Part shown: positions 1-12,900 of the stretch, piece by piece | Position numbering within the stretch: position 1 is the first letter of the stretch | How the letters are laid out: the number at the start of each line of letters is the position of its first letter | From: Acridotheres tristis | Lineage: Eukaryota > Chordata > Aves > Passeriformes > Sturnidae | DNA: 64,000 nt | Direction of reading: 5' to 3' | NCBI GenBank assembly: GCA_037013685.1 | Contig: CM072919.1 | Coordinates: 45,956,116-46,020,115 of the forward strand | Position numbers and translations under genes: made by a program | The notes under the pieces: model-generated | Told to the model about the DNA's origin: nothing | What the model saw: only the letters and a program-made list of their open reading frames with translations | The model's database searches: none

Positions 1-3000
1 AAAGAAAAGAAAAGAAAAAAAAAAGGAACATATCTGGTTTCAGCATGAGGGCTGGTTCCTCATGTGTGGTCAGCCAGCACAGGCATGCAGGAAGGCAGTG
101 AGCACAGGAGTCCTGAGGAAAGCAGGGAAGTGCTCTGTGCACGCAGGCCTGGGTGCGACTCTCCATGTGGGACAACCCTGAGAGCATCCTGAGTGTGGCC
201 TTGGTCCTGGCACCCTGCAAGGGACACACAGATGGGGCAAGGGCTGACCTGACCTGACCTGGGTGCTTCTGCTGTCACCTTAGCTCATGGGGGGAGCAGG
301 GTCCTGACCACCCCTCAGACACTGAGGGCACTACCTTCATGCTAGCTTTGGATGATAGTTACCACAGAGACACACCAAAGACCTTTGTGATAAAAATAAT
401 AAAATGCAACGGTTACACTTAGTGAAATTTCTGCCCAAGGAAATACATCAGGCTTTGCAACTAAAATGATAAAATCTTTGCTGCATGCGGTGGTTCTGAC
501 ATTTCTTACATTTCATCTGGTTTTCTGGTTTTTGAGCCCACAGAGAAAACAGATAAGTTTTCTGCTAAGCAAGGTTGATATTACATATGATAAGTGCATC
601 CCTAGCATTTCAATGTATTTGGCATAAAATCAGCCACAGTAAATAAGGTGAAACTGACAATTAAAACAGCAGACAGCAAATGCAGCCTTCTGGGTCTATC
701 TCCTGCAAGACCTATGTTTGTTTATTTCTCCTGTCATCTCATCAATGCAGGCAGAGTACTGAAATGTGCTGTGGCCACCCTGCCTCCTGCAATGCCTCCA
801 AATAAAAGAAACTTGAATGCCTTAAAGCAAATCACAATACAAGGGAAAGATGTGGCAGCAGGTCAGGCACTAGGGTGGCAAGGTTTGGAAGACTAGCCAG
901 CAAGTCTGAGGCAGGCTCAGGGACTGAACCACTGCCTGATGGATAGTCTGTATTTTGTCTGCAACAGTGCTGCAGAAGCAGGTTCTGGGAGTGAAATGTG
1001 GAATCATCCCTGCTGTGAACCGATGGGAGCAGGGGATCTAAATAAAGACCGTCTCTTCTGCCCTTCCCATTTCACATAGAAGCAGATGCCTGAAATTTGT
1101 GTTGCGACACAGAGCTGGGACAGGGAAAGGGGTTTTCTTTAGCTTGCTTCTGTTTCTATAGGTAAAAAGGCCAGCCTTTGGATGAGAAGGACCTTGGTGA
1201 AAAGTTACATTTCAGCTTCTTTTTATCACACTGAAATCACCTTTCAGTCTGTTCAGATTTCTTCTGTGAAAAGCTTTTGTTTGGTCTTAAGTATCTTTTG
1301 TGTGGGGATTAACAAAGTAGGCTGAAAAAACGTGGTGCATTCTCAGATCAGGGCTGTTTCTTCACAGTGGAGAGTTTCAGCAAGGGAGGGAACTGTGCTG
1401 CTCGCAGCTCTAAGGCCAGGATCTGTCCTCCATGTAACACCAGCACACTGCCCAGCAGAGCACATCTCTACACTCCTTGGGAAATATGGGGCCGTCCATT
1501 AATGTCAACAGTCTGTACACATTTCAGCAGTCACTGGTATATTTTAAAAATTATGTGTTTTAACATGCAACAGCTGCCACACTGCCAAAACACTAGTGTG
1601 AGGCTGCATTTACAAATGTTATTCCCTGTTTGGTCAAGATTAAGTACCTTAAGAACTGCAAAAACAACAGTTTTCTAGCCAGCCAATGCAGGAAGAGTTT
1701 GGAAAATACAACCAAATCACTGAAAGACAGGCTCTGAGGATGACAGACAGATGTAGCAAACTAAACTTCAGAAAAGAGAAACCATATGCTCAGCTTGCAT
1801 CCAGTGTGAAGCCTGCACAGCAGTATCAGACCAAAGAGAGTGGTGGAGCTGCTGACTGGAAAGCCTCAAGATTTTAATGTCTGTTCCTGTAACTTCCATA
1901 CAGTAATTCCTATCCATCCAGTAATAGGGCTGTTTCTTAACACAGAACAATGTTCTTAATTTTTTGACAACTTCTTCTTACGGCAAGATGGAACAAAGTG
2001 TCATTCAGTAATAAAACAGATGGAATTTGGGTTAAATATTAATTGATCTCACTGGACTTTAGTTCAATTCAGTTATATCCTACTTTTCCCAAAAGGAAGG
2101 TATATATGGAATAGATTCCTTTGTTTGGGTCCTTATGTGTCTTATTTTCACAGTATCAAAGGATAATGATGCCTTCTGGGAAATATTTTATTCCCACAAA
2201 TCTTTTTGTGCCTATAGAAGTGTTGGTGTGAATAGCCACCATCCTATATAATTGGAAGAGAGGAAGACAAGGACTTTTTATGACCACCCTGGGATTTACT
2301 TACAATATAAATTTAGAAGATCAGTTTATCTAGATCAATTTAAATAACTCTGTATTGTTACTTACAGTCCAATGCTAGGAATGAAGTATGGGCATTTATC
2401 AAATTTAGATATTTTTGAATGGAGAAATTTATTCCTTTTGTTAATGTACATATAAATGTCTCTTTTTTGCCACAGACATACCACAAGAACACACACAGGA
2501 TCAAAGCACAATTTGAAGAGAATGTTACTTATTAGGGCAGAAAGTTAATAGGGCCAACATAGGAGATAAATTCTACTACAAAATTAACAAGCTAATTTCC
2601 TAAAAAATAGTCTTACTGCTGGAGGAAAGGTAAGACTCTCTTTCCAGAATAGACCAGAAGAAAATACATTTATGGGTAATTAGGTATATCCACAGCTTAT
2701 GAAGTTTTGAAAAAAGTCAGATTGTCCATGAAAATTAGGTTAGAATAGCTGCAAAAGTTAGTCTTCTCCCACAGGAGATTTTGTTTATTAAATGCAACCT
2801 GAATCCAGAAGTTAATTGAGAGTCTTTGTTTAGATATTTCTTCCTCTGGAGGCACAAATTTCACTTTATGGCTATAGATCACCCTAATGATTGGTGGGAA
2901 TTCTGAACATTTTTCTGGGCATATCCTAAGTATAGCAACAAAGGGAGCCTTTAATCCATTAGACAGAGTTCTGTTTGGGACCTCTGAGAGACACACACAG

Positions 3001-3025
3001 TTTTTACTGATCTCTTTATATTTCA
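1..3025. other. 5' flank or first intron of HACD4, no gene seen
   Basis: A short A/G-rich tract opens the window (1-25) and a ctgac tandem of about four units sits near 244-262. The rest is AT-rich unique sequence without a CpG-rich promoter, a conserved exon or a recognisable repeat. I looked for a short GC-rich first coding exon of HACD4 and did not find one. Confidence 0.6.
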
Positions 3026-3738
3026 TAGAATCAAGGAATGGTTTAGGTTGAAAGGGACATTAGGAATTGTTATGTTCCATTCAGCTTCATCTAGTTCCAA
3101 CAGCCCTCCCATGAGCAGGGACACCTTGTACTAGTCCAGCTTGCTCAGAATGCAGTCCTTCTTGTGGCCTTGAACCCTCCAGGGACAGGGCATCCACAGC
3201 TTCTCTGGGGAACCTGTACCAGTCCCTCATCACCCTCACAGTCAAGACTCTTTCCTTAATATCTAATCTTATCCTTCCCTCTTTCAGTCTAAAGCCATTC
3301 TCCCTTGTCCTGACACTACATGTTCTGGTAAAGAGTCTCCATCTTTTCAAGTTTGCTTCAGGTACTGGAAGGCCACAATTAGGTCATCCTGCAACCTTCT
3401 CTACTTCAGGCTGAACACCCCCATTTCTCTCAGCCTTTCCTCACAGGAGAAGTGCTCCATCCCTCTGATAGTCTTGTTGACCCTCCTCTGGACTCACTCC
3501 AAGAAACGGATGTTCTTCCTGTGCTGAGGGCCCAGAGCTGGATGCAGCCCTGCAGGTGGGGTCTCACAGAGCAGAGCAGAGGGGCAGAATCCCCTCCCTG
3601 CCCTGCTGCCCACGCTGCTTTGGATGCAGCCCAGGACACGTTTGGCTTTCCAGGCTGCCAGTGCATGTCTGGCCTCTCCTCCACCAGCACCCCCAGACCC
3701 TCCTTGGCAGAGCAGCTCTCAATTTCAGTTCTTTTCCT
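3026..3738 (-). repeat. CR1 LINE fragment (3' part)
   Basis: The + strand begins with the reversed CR1 tail (catagaatcaaggaatgg, then ggttgaaagggacatt and catctagttccaacagccct) and runs through reversed 3' ORF2 sequence. The wording (cctcagcctttcctcacagg, accctcctctggactc, agagcagaggggcagaatcc) is typical of avian CR1. The insertion ends about 90 bases before the first HACD4 exon seen. Confidence 0.9.
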
Positions 3739-3823
3739 TTGATTTATTAACATGTCCAAAGAGGGTTCCATTTCTTACAATGCTGTTGTAAGTCATATAG
3801 TTTATTATTTTCACTTTCCACAG

Positions 3824-3927
3824 CTTTACCATGAACATGTACCTGTTTTTGTATGACTTAATGCAATTCTGTGGACATTCTTGGATATTTACAAATATGA
3901 TCATCAGGTTCATGACATTTGGAAAAG
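3824..3927 (+). CDS. HACD4: HACD4 exon (second coding exon by homology)
   Basis: The acceptor follows a pyrimidine tract (ttcactttccacag) and the donor is gtaagg. It enters with one base completing a split codon and leaves with one base. It encodes the first membrane segment, ending in FTNMIIRFMTFGK, which matches human FTNMTVRFFSFGK. An in-frame ATG at 3831-3833 could act as a start if upstream exons were skipped, but homology suggests a preceding exon. A CR1 fragment ends about 90 bases upstream. Confidence 0.92.
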
Positions 3928-6900
3928 GTAAGGCTCCTTCTCTATTTTCCTTGAACATTTTAAGCGGCAGTGACAGACACACAGAAATATCAAATCAAAG
4001 TTAAGATTCTGAACATTTGTATGCCCAATACCAGGGACTGTAATTCAAACAGAATGACACTCCATTAAAAAGTCTGAACAAATTATTTGTGCCTGTCTTC
4101 TACCCTTGTCACTCTGGGAATGAAGCTCTTGTTTTGCTAATGAACTTTAATATTTAGTGGTACGCTAGTAACATTTGAATTAGACATAAGCCTAAATGTG
4201 ATTAGATCCAGTCAATATGGTAAATATTAATTTTACTGAAGCCACCAGGAGAGAATATATGTGTGATTATTGCACATGACAATCTCCAAAAACATTACAA
4301 TATATTTATCTTTCTGTTGCTTGGGGTTAAGACACAAAAATAAAAAACTAGTGACTGGAAATTTAAAATTACTTATAATGGTGGATAGTTGGAGGCATAT
4401 AAAATGCCTACTTTCTGGATTACTTGTTTTTGGCAGTGCAGATAGAGGCAGGAACTCAACATCTCCTAGTGTTTAGAAGTTCCTCATGCATTTCCTCAAC
4501 ATTTTCTCCTATTTAGAAATACCTTAAAGCAGTATCTCTAAGGTAACATACCCTGCACAGCGTTTGCCCATGCATTAAGTATAGGGAATTTAATTATTTT
4601 CTCAGCTTCCTGCCTCTGTGTCAGAGCCACACACACGGAGGGGATTGCCTCCTCCACTCCCTGAAGCTTTTCTTTTGCTACCCAGAAGTTTGGTACTGCG
4701 TGAACTTTATTGCTTGTCATCACCAGTGGTGATAGGGTAAAAGCAAACCTAGTACTTGCTCCAGACTTTTACTGTATAGCCATCCTCTAATCTTCCTCTT
4801 AATTTTGCCTATAGAGTCACTGGCTGACACGTTTCACTCCATAGGATTTGTAATGCGCCTTTGCCAGTTGTTATCTGTGTTGGAGATCCTCCACATCCTC
4901 ATTGGCATTGACAAAAGCCGTCTGCTCCCCAGGTTTTTGCAGGTAAGTTCGTTCTCAAGACTGTCTCATGACTGGCACACATCAGCCACTGCTGCTCCTG
5001 GGGCAAGCCCAGGCTGAACTACCCTGAATGTTGCATCTGCACCCTTCCTCAGGCAGCCTGGTTTGCAGGTAGTTTGCTGACTGCAGGAATTGCTTCCTCA
5101 GAACTGGTCTGATTGGGAAAGAACTGTCCTGTCAACATTTTCCTTTTTGCGTAAAACTGAGTAATGAGTACCCCATGCTTCGTCCCCAGCACAGACCCAG
5201 AAAATGTCCAGATGAGTAGCCATCAGCAGAAGTGGGTCAGTGGCCAATTGTAGTGATCAAATTAAACTCCAGGGAGGCCTGGCCCTTCTAAGTTTCTCCC
5301 TACATAACCTCCCAGCATCCCTGTAGTTCCCCCAAGTTATATTCCCCTCCTTCCAGAGGTGATTTTTCCCTGATTTCCAGTAAGTTCTCTGTTTAACCAG
5401 GCTGGTCTTTTCCCCTAGTAGTTTATGTTCAGCTGTAGGCAGAAAAACAGCCAAAATATCACATGCTACAGCAGAAAGTGAGATGATACTCTGACGTTTT
5501 CCTTGCCACGCTATTTTCCCCCCCTTTTGGGTGCTAATCTCAGGTTTTGTTATTTTTTCTTAATGCATTGGAAAAAGCAAAATGATGACTTGAATTTTTC
5601 TTCAAACCTTTTCAATCCTTAGTATTTGAATAATGGTGAAACTCGTATTTCTCTCAGCAGTCAGAAGACCAAGAGTAGTTAGTTATGTTTTTAGTTTTCT
5701 GGATAGCCCACTTTTGTCAAATGACATATTCATGGGTGAAGATGTTCCTCTTTTCAAATTTCCATTAACTAATTGCCTATATAACTAATTAACTAATTGA
5801 CTAATACAGATCTCTGTTCTTTACACTGCTTCCTAAGTATGGTAGCAAATTCATCAAAATGCAAATAACCACTTTTCCCTGCCTAAATCCACATGCTTTG
5901 ATGCTAATCTAGGGGAGAAAGAAGACTCCTGTCTAGTATGACCTGTAACAAATCTCACATGTCTTGGAAAGAAGAGCAGCCTGCTCTTAGTCATTAAAAC
6001 AAGCCTTGTCCTGGCAGAGTTTACACATTCCCCAGCCCTGACATAGTCTGTTTCCTTCCTAGCCAGACTTACACAAGGCAGAGATCAGGGAAGCCTGCAC
6101 AAACACTGTTCTCTGTTCTTGCCACAAATGACATTAGTACAAAATGGATATTCTGAGCAAGAAAACTGTGACCTTTCCTGGGCAGTGCAGTTTGTGCAGT
6201 GCTCTCCTGGGCAGCATGGGGAGGTGGCTCAGGGAACCATATGGCACCATGACTCTCAGGTGTCACCTCACACCAAATACAGTTTTGGATCCTCACTTGG
6301 TTCTTTCCCGACCTGCACTGTCACCGTGAACAACTCTCTTCCCCTGATGTTAGCAGCAGTCTCATGCTGTCCAAACAAGATGTATCAGCTCCCTGGTGGA
6401 GACTCTGCAGCCCCGTGGGTTACTTGCTTTTGCTGAGAGGGTAGGTTAAGCAGCTGTGTGCCAACACTGCTCCCACATGCCTCGTCACACTTTCTTCACT
6501 GACTCTTAGGAAGAAAAAAATGTATATTTTCCACAATGAACTAGGAAGGAAAGTTAGTTAAGAAATGTTTAACTTGCTGCAGCCTGACTGCTGCGCAGTC
6601 AGGGCACTGATAAAGGTGCAAGAATTTGATAGTGGCTGCCTGGTTCTGTGCTCCCATCATCTATTCTAACTCTCAGCTTAAAACATACCCCTGTATGCAC
6701 CCCTCATAACAGGCATATGCATGCACATCCACAGTGAAGTTCACTTGGGGTGATCACTAGGATGAGAGAACAGCTGGCTCAGGCAATGTAGGGAAGCACA
6801 TGGGTGGAGGTATAAATTAACATTGAATAAGCAAGCTCTGAAAGGGCCCCGTGGCAGCAGGTTGTTCTGTAGGCATTATAGCAAATACACGATCTAGATG

Positions 6901-9900
6901 AATCCTTGAGTGAAAGATTTCTGCCTAGCACTGCATTTGTCGTGGTTTAGTAGCATTTAAGAAAAACACTTTGAGATATATGGTACAGATAGTGGAAAAA
7001 CAAACTGAGAGGAGTCTTCTGGAAAAACCCATTGAGGGAAAAAGTCTCAGGCCACCAGGACCTGAGAGGAGCAAGGTAGGTCAAGGCCAAGTCACACCAC
7101 GAAAGAAATATGAGTCCCGTGTGGTGGATGTGGTGGGGTAAGGTGAGGCAGGAGATGGTCACAAAGCTGGTGCAGAGGAGTGTCTCTCAGGCCATTTACA
7201 CCTTAAATAATTGGAGGAGGGCAGAAGAACATGTCACATGTCATTGTTGTCACTGAAACAGAAGATAATGAAATGTGTTAATCTGGTTAGGGGGTAAAGG
7301 CTGACAGAACTTGTACTGTAGCAAGGAGAGAAGAAAGGTCTAGGAAAAGACTGGTGTTTTTGTGAAACAAAGAGCAGTTCTTCATCCTGTGCAAACTGAC
7401 TGGATTTACCAAAAGCAGTGTACTGTGATTTTGTGATAAAAACATTATTTTTTAACTTTAAATATTTAGTGGCACTTTTCTCACTTTCTCTTGTTGTTTT
7501 TTTCTTAATATACACTAAATTGAAGAACTATGTAAGCATTTCAGGTACCGAGTACGAAATTGCACAGTCATGGTTATTACAAAATGGAAGTGAATGTGCT
7601 ATTTTCCCTAGCCAGATTTGCTGTTTCACTTACTTGGGTAAAAAACTCAGTCTGCCTTGCAAAAATTTATGTCACTCTACAGAACTTTCTGTATCCTATG
7701 AGAGATCAGTGTCAGAAAAGGAAGATAATTCCACTTTGATTTTTAAAAAAGAAATGAAAACTGAAAACATTATATTTATGCTTTGTGATATGCTAGCACA
7801 TACTTCCTTTTAATGAATGTGAAAACATAGGACTTGTAGTTTTGTGGTTGCTTTTTTTTTCTTTTTTTGTTAAAGCAAGAGAGTAGCTACAGAGAATATC
7901 GCGTCTTCCTTCATGCAAGAACAGATGATCCATAAAGGAAACGATCCACAGCTGAGCAGCAGCACATGCATTTTATCTATATGTGTATATGTATGTGTAC
8001 CTATAAATGTAGATGACTGCATGTATTTATGCAAACAGATAGTTGTGTACATGTATGAACACAATATCAACATATACTACTCTTCTCCAAGAAGCACCCT
8101 GCCTCTTCACATGCAGAAAATGTTCCCAGCCTTTGACTAACCCCCGCATTTACCATTGGTTTGTGTGGGTTACCTAAAGCTAGGACAGCTATGAAAGAAA
8201 AGAGAATAAAGGCAAGCAGGCAGGCAACCAGGCAACCTCCTGATTTATGCAGAAAAGGAGGTAGGATGCCACTGTCCATCCTCATGGTGATATCACAATT
8301 GTCCTGAGCAGCCAGCTCTGTGTTCTGCCCCACAGATGTGCTCCAGACCAAGGCTATGTCCTTCCAGTTTCACTGTCTGATGGCTGCCTTATGCAGCCCA
8401 TTGCTTGCCAGTTGAGACTGCAGTCTAACAGGAACAAAGCACTTCAAGGCGACCAGTTTGTGCCATGTCCAATTTCCTGCTCTTGCAGGTGCTAAACATA
8501 CTTTACAGTCTGATTACGGAGTTTCATCATGTGTAATTAGTAAAGCTGTGTGCCTCCATTGCTTCCCTTCCCCACTATGAATCTCTGATGGAGAAAATCT
8601 GCTGAGCCCCAGGTAGGTGGTTCTCACTGCCTCGTGTTTCTGCTTATGTCCTGGGGAGAGAAGAAAATTCACAGTTTCTTCCATTTCCAGATTATAAGGC
8701 TGAATTGTGTGTCTCACTGGCTAGCACACATCCATTTGAAACTGGTGTTTCAAACTGGAGCTTGAAATGGCAACTACCTTCCTACTGCTTGTCCTTTTTC
8801 TCACTGAAAGGAAATTAGACCACGATTATTTATGCTGTTTTCTAGCACATTTCCACCCAGCAACCTTCTGAAAAGTGAGTGACCAATTAGAAAATCTTCC
8901 AGATCTGACATCTAAGAACATGTCCATCTTTTCACTATCAGGATGAATCCCTTGGTCTCTATGACAACTACCTGTGGCAATTCCCTGAAATAGCTCTTAT
9001 ATTAACAATGTTGCAGACATCTCAAGTCTGATTTTAGGGTCAGTAACAAAATGCCCACATTACTAATGCTGCATGCTTTACCACTCTTCATCTAACAATT
9101 TAAACTCAGATTCTATTTTAACTGTTCTCTCTGGCACACAGTCACACCCCGTGCTCACATGGCTTTTACCTTTGTTTTGATTTTCTTCTTGTGATGGTTT
9201 CCCTGCCCTGTTTCTTGTATCTCTGTTCTATCTGGTTTCAGATCTGCATCAATACTTCCAGTTCCCCCGTGTTTTTGCCATGTTCCTCAGCATCAGTGTA
9301 CAAACACAGGACACATTAGCTCTCATTTTCTGTTTCCTGACCCATCTATACAGAAGTCTGCCAGCATCTGACCTTTTTAAAAATCAGTTCCTCAGTTAGG
9401 GACCTATGGGATCAGCAACACAAAATGATGGTCATAGGAAGATGAGGAGCAGGAAAACCGTTTTTAGCTGTTGTGGCCCGTCAGTGCTTTCCAAGATGAG
9501 GAACCAGATCCCTGGGGGACAGACATGCTCTCTTTCTGTATGAAAAATTTCTCTGACGTAATTTTGCTGAATAGTGAATGCTGCTTTATCTGACAGATGT
9601 GGTCTGCAAAAAAAGAGAGGTTGTGGCCAGAATGGTCCCTGCAGGAACCTGTAAATATTATGTAGCAAAACAACGACACAAACTTGCTGAGAGGCAAAAT
9701 TCCAACTTTGTTCTAGGTAGGAATCTGGGGAAACCAATGAATAACAACAGCGCTTATAAAAACAACCTCAGTAATCCACTTTCATTTTGCAACTTTTAAC
9801 TGACTTGATATCTCAACTTGTGAAATCATACAACTGATGTACCTTATGGAAGACATGGCATTGGGTAGAAAAATCCAACCTAATGAAACTATATCAATTA

Positions 9901-12900
9901 ATACCAACTGCTTAGGTGCATGTTTTCTATTTCAGCACCTTCAAATAGAGTGTAAATCAGAGTGAACTGTTACTGTTCTGGGACAGCTTGACAACTCTTG
10001 CCAGTACTGATACATTTACTTTACAGGGCAGGGCATGGACACTGTTAGAAAAGTTGTCAGGAAAGCTGCAAAAAGACACACTTGTTTATGATTTCTTGAG
10101 TTTTAATATTACCAAAGTATTTATTTTAAGCTGGAGACACTGCCTGTTTCATCCACTTAGCTTTTCATTTGTGGGTTGGATAAAGTTCAACCACTAGATA
10201 CTGTGGCAGTCATTCACGTAAGTGACAAGCTTAAACCCACTTCCTGTAATCAAGAATAAGACGGAAAGAAAGATAAGGAATTCTACTTTTCCTCCTTCGG
10301 CAAATCTTACATGAAAGAGATTCCTTGGGACACAGATTTCCAAGATATGAAAACCAGATCTGGCAGTGCAAGATTAGTACTTTCTGGCATAGGACCCACC
10401 CCCCCAGACCCCCCCAAGAAGAGCTCTCTGTATCCTACTGCTTCCCACAGCCTGCAAGCAAGGAAGCTTATCCCTACCAGCCCTCCAGGTAGTCATGGGC
10501 AGCTGGAGTAGTCCTTGCTTCCATGACCTCCCTAGGATCATTCACAGGTTTCCTTGGCTACAAACCCAAGTCATCCCGGTTGACAAGCCAACTTCCACAT
10601 GGAATGTAACTGGTCTTTGATGCTACAGCCAGCAGTGTCCACTTCTTTTTGCTGAAGGACCTTGAGCAAAAGCAGGCCATGAAACAAATATTCATCACCG
10701 ATTTTGTGTACAGAAAACTGGATCCATTTGTGGCTTCCTATTTTGCCAAAATGACACAAAAATAACAGTTACATAAGGTGCTACCTGAATTAAAGGCTTT
10801 CTTTTCTTTTCAGATCACTGAGAGAATAATTGTTTTATTTGTCGTGATCAACAGTCAGGAAGAAGTTCAAGGGAAATATGTCGTCTGTGTTTTATTTTTC
10901 CTTTGGAATTTATTAGACGTGATCAGGTAAGGAGTCAACATCAAAACCATGAGGGGAAAATGGGTTATTCTTGCCAGCAGAACTCCATCCCCATTGTGCA
11001 GCAAGCTCATTTAATTGTTTCAAAATTGGTAAAGCATATTATCCATTTTAAAATAAAAGATTGAACTTTTAAAGTTAACTAACGATTTTTAGAAAAATCA
11101 AAAAAATCCACATGGTTAAGGGGCAGAGTAATTTACAGATGTAAGAGAGAGTAATGCATTAGCAGACTGCATTAACATTTGTAGTGCAAAGGCCTTGTCG
11201 TTTTTAACAAAAATTCAGAAGGTAATCATAGCTACCTTCTGCAGAACAGCAATTCCTGAAACCATCATGGTTACCATTACCATCCTGTTGCTTTATTATT
11301 TTACTTTTTCATCACTTTGATCCAAGATTGACAGCACAGTAAGGCAGCACCAGTAGAACTTCTTGCAAAGGCAGAAAGACTGTTCTGGGTTAATTGCACT
11401 GTGCTTTCCAAAAAGCCAAGAGCTCCTGCTGCAGGAGACTGAGATTTTTGGTGTAGTAGGGCATATATCACACCACAAGAACAACAAATATTTCTCATAT
11501 GTAATATAAGCCGCTATGCACCTGAGTTTTTAGACTCAGGCCAGATACATACAGAATTAAGAAACATTTTAAGAAGACACAGCTCTCACAGCAACCCATG
11601 TATTGCAGCAAAATTTCTTTTTCTGCTAAAATGGTTTTCTGCTAATTTAAATATATTGCTTAGGGGACTGACTAAAGAAGAATGTTTCAGGCAGCAAAGG
11701 AAAAATGTTATAAAAGAGATCTGAAACAGGAAAGTGTCAGAGAGAATTGATAAAGATTTTAAGTCAGCTTAAGAGCATTTTGAAATACATTTTAATAGGC
11801 TGCTACTTGTATTAATTATTTTGATTATAGTTCCATCCCATTTCTTTTTGAAGTTTGTAAAACTAAAACAGTAGAACCTTATCTGAAATGAAAAGGTTCA
11901 CTGCAGCTGAAGAAATGCCAAAAGTATAAACAATATTGGCTGTGAATTCCTGTCATTGCATAATAGTATCATTGATGCATCATTATTTTCTACACTTGCT
12001 AAAGAACAGAGTTAAGCACCACAGCAGTAATAGCAGTTGTTTAACAGGAAAGTACTGTGGTCTATAGCAGAAAATGTCCAATTCAAATAAACCGTACAAA
12101 TTCAGAATTCTTACCTGATTTATTTTACAGCATCTGTGCTATGTCCTAGTATCTCAAAGAAGTATTCATGTCTAAAAGTACATAGGGATCTCTCCTATCC
12201 CTTAGCCAACTACTCTTGAAGCATCACAAGTTTTTCCACATAAACCTTCAGGGACATAAATTTCTCTGAAGGACTATTTATTACGCGTCATGGCTAGTGA
12301 TATACTGAGAGCAAGTTCTGATCTTTCCTGCTCATAGTGTAACAGCCCACGGAATTGTATAGAGAGGGAGTAGCTGTTTCCTTTTTGTACTGGATTGAGA
12401 TTCACCCTTAAAAGCAACAATAATAAGAAATGGAGACAATCCTGAGGTTGCAGAGGGCAACCTTGAGAGTCAGTGGTCCGTTTTCAGCCTATCACACTTT
12501 TCTACAGTCCAGGTATGATGGAAAATTAACCAAATTAATCAAACTAATAAGAAGGGAATACAGGAAGAATGTTTAACACTAGTTTCATCTGTAAGAAAGT
12601 CTTGGGTAATAAATTTACACATCTCTAGCAAGCCCACAGGGCAAAAAATCTTTCAGCTGACCAAAAATGCAAAAATGGAGAAACATTGTTTCTCCAGTGT
12701 TTAGAGAGCTGCTGTTCCACTTTAAGATCAAACCAAGATCAGGTCACCTTTGGAAACAGAAGTACTAAACCTTCTGGTCTCTCAATTAGCAACAATAACA
12801 GGCACAGAAAATAAAAAATGCTGCAATACATTGGTGAGCAAGTGCTTTTTTGGACCTACTATCCCTGCTGAGGTCCAGATGTTATGTATCTGCAATTGCC

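Noticed and set aside
1..3800. First coding exon and promoter of HACD4
   Set aside because: No CpG-rich stretch and no short frame ending in a donor of the right phase was found; it probably lies left of the window.
6920..7190. Possible LTR start (tgtcgtggtttagtagca)
   Set aside because: Only the first dozen bases resemble an avian LTR terminus. There is no matching end, TATA box or duplication.
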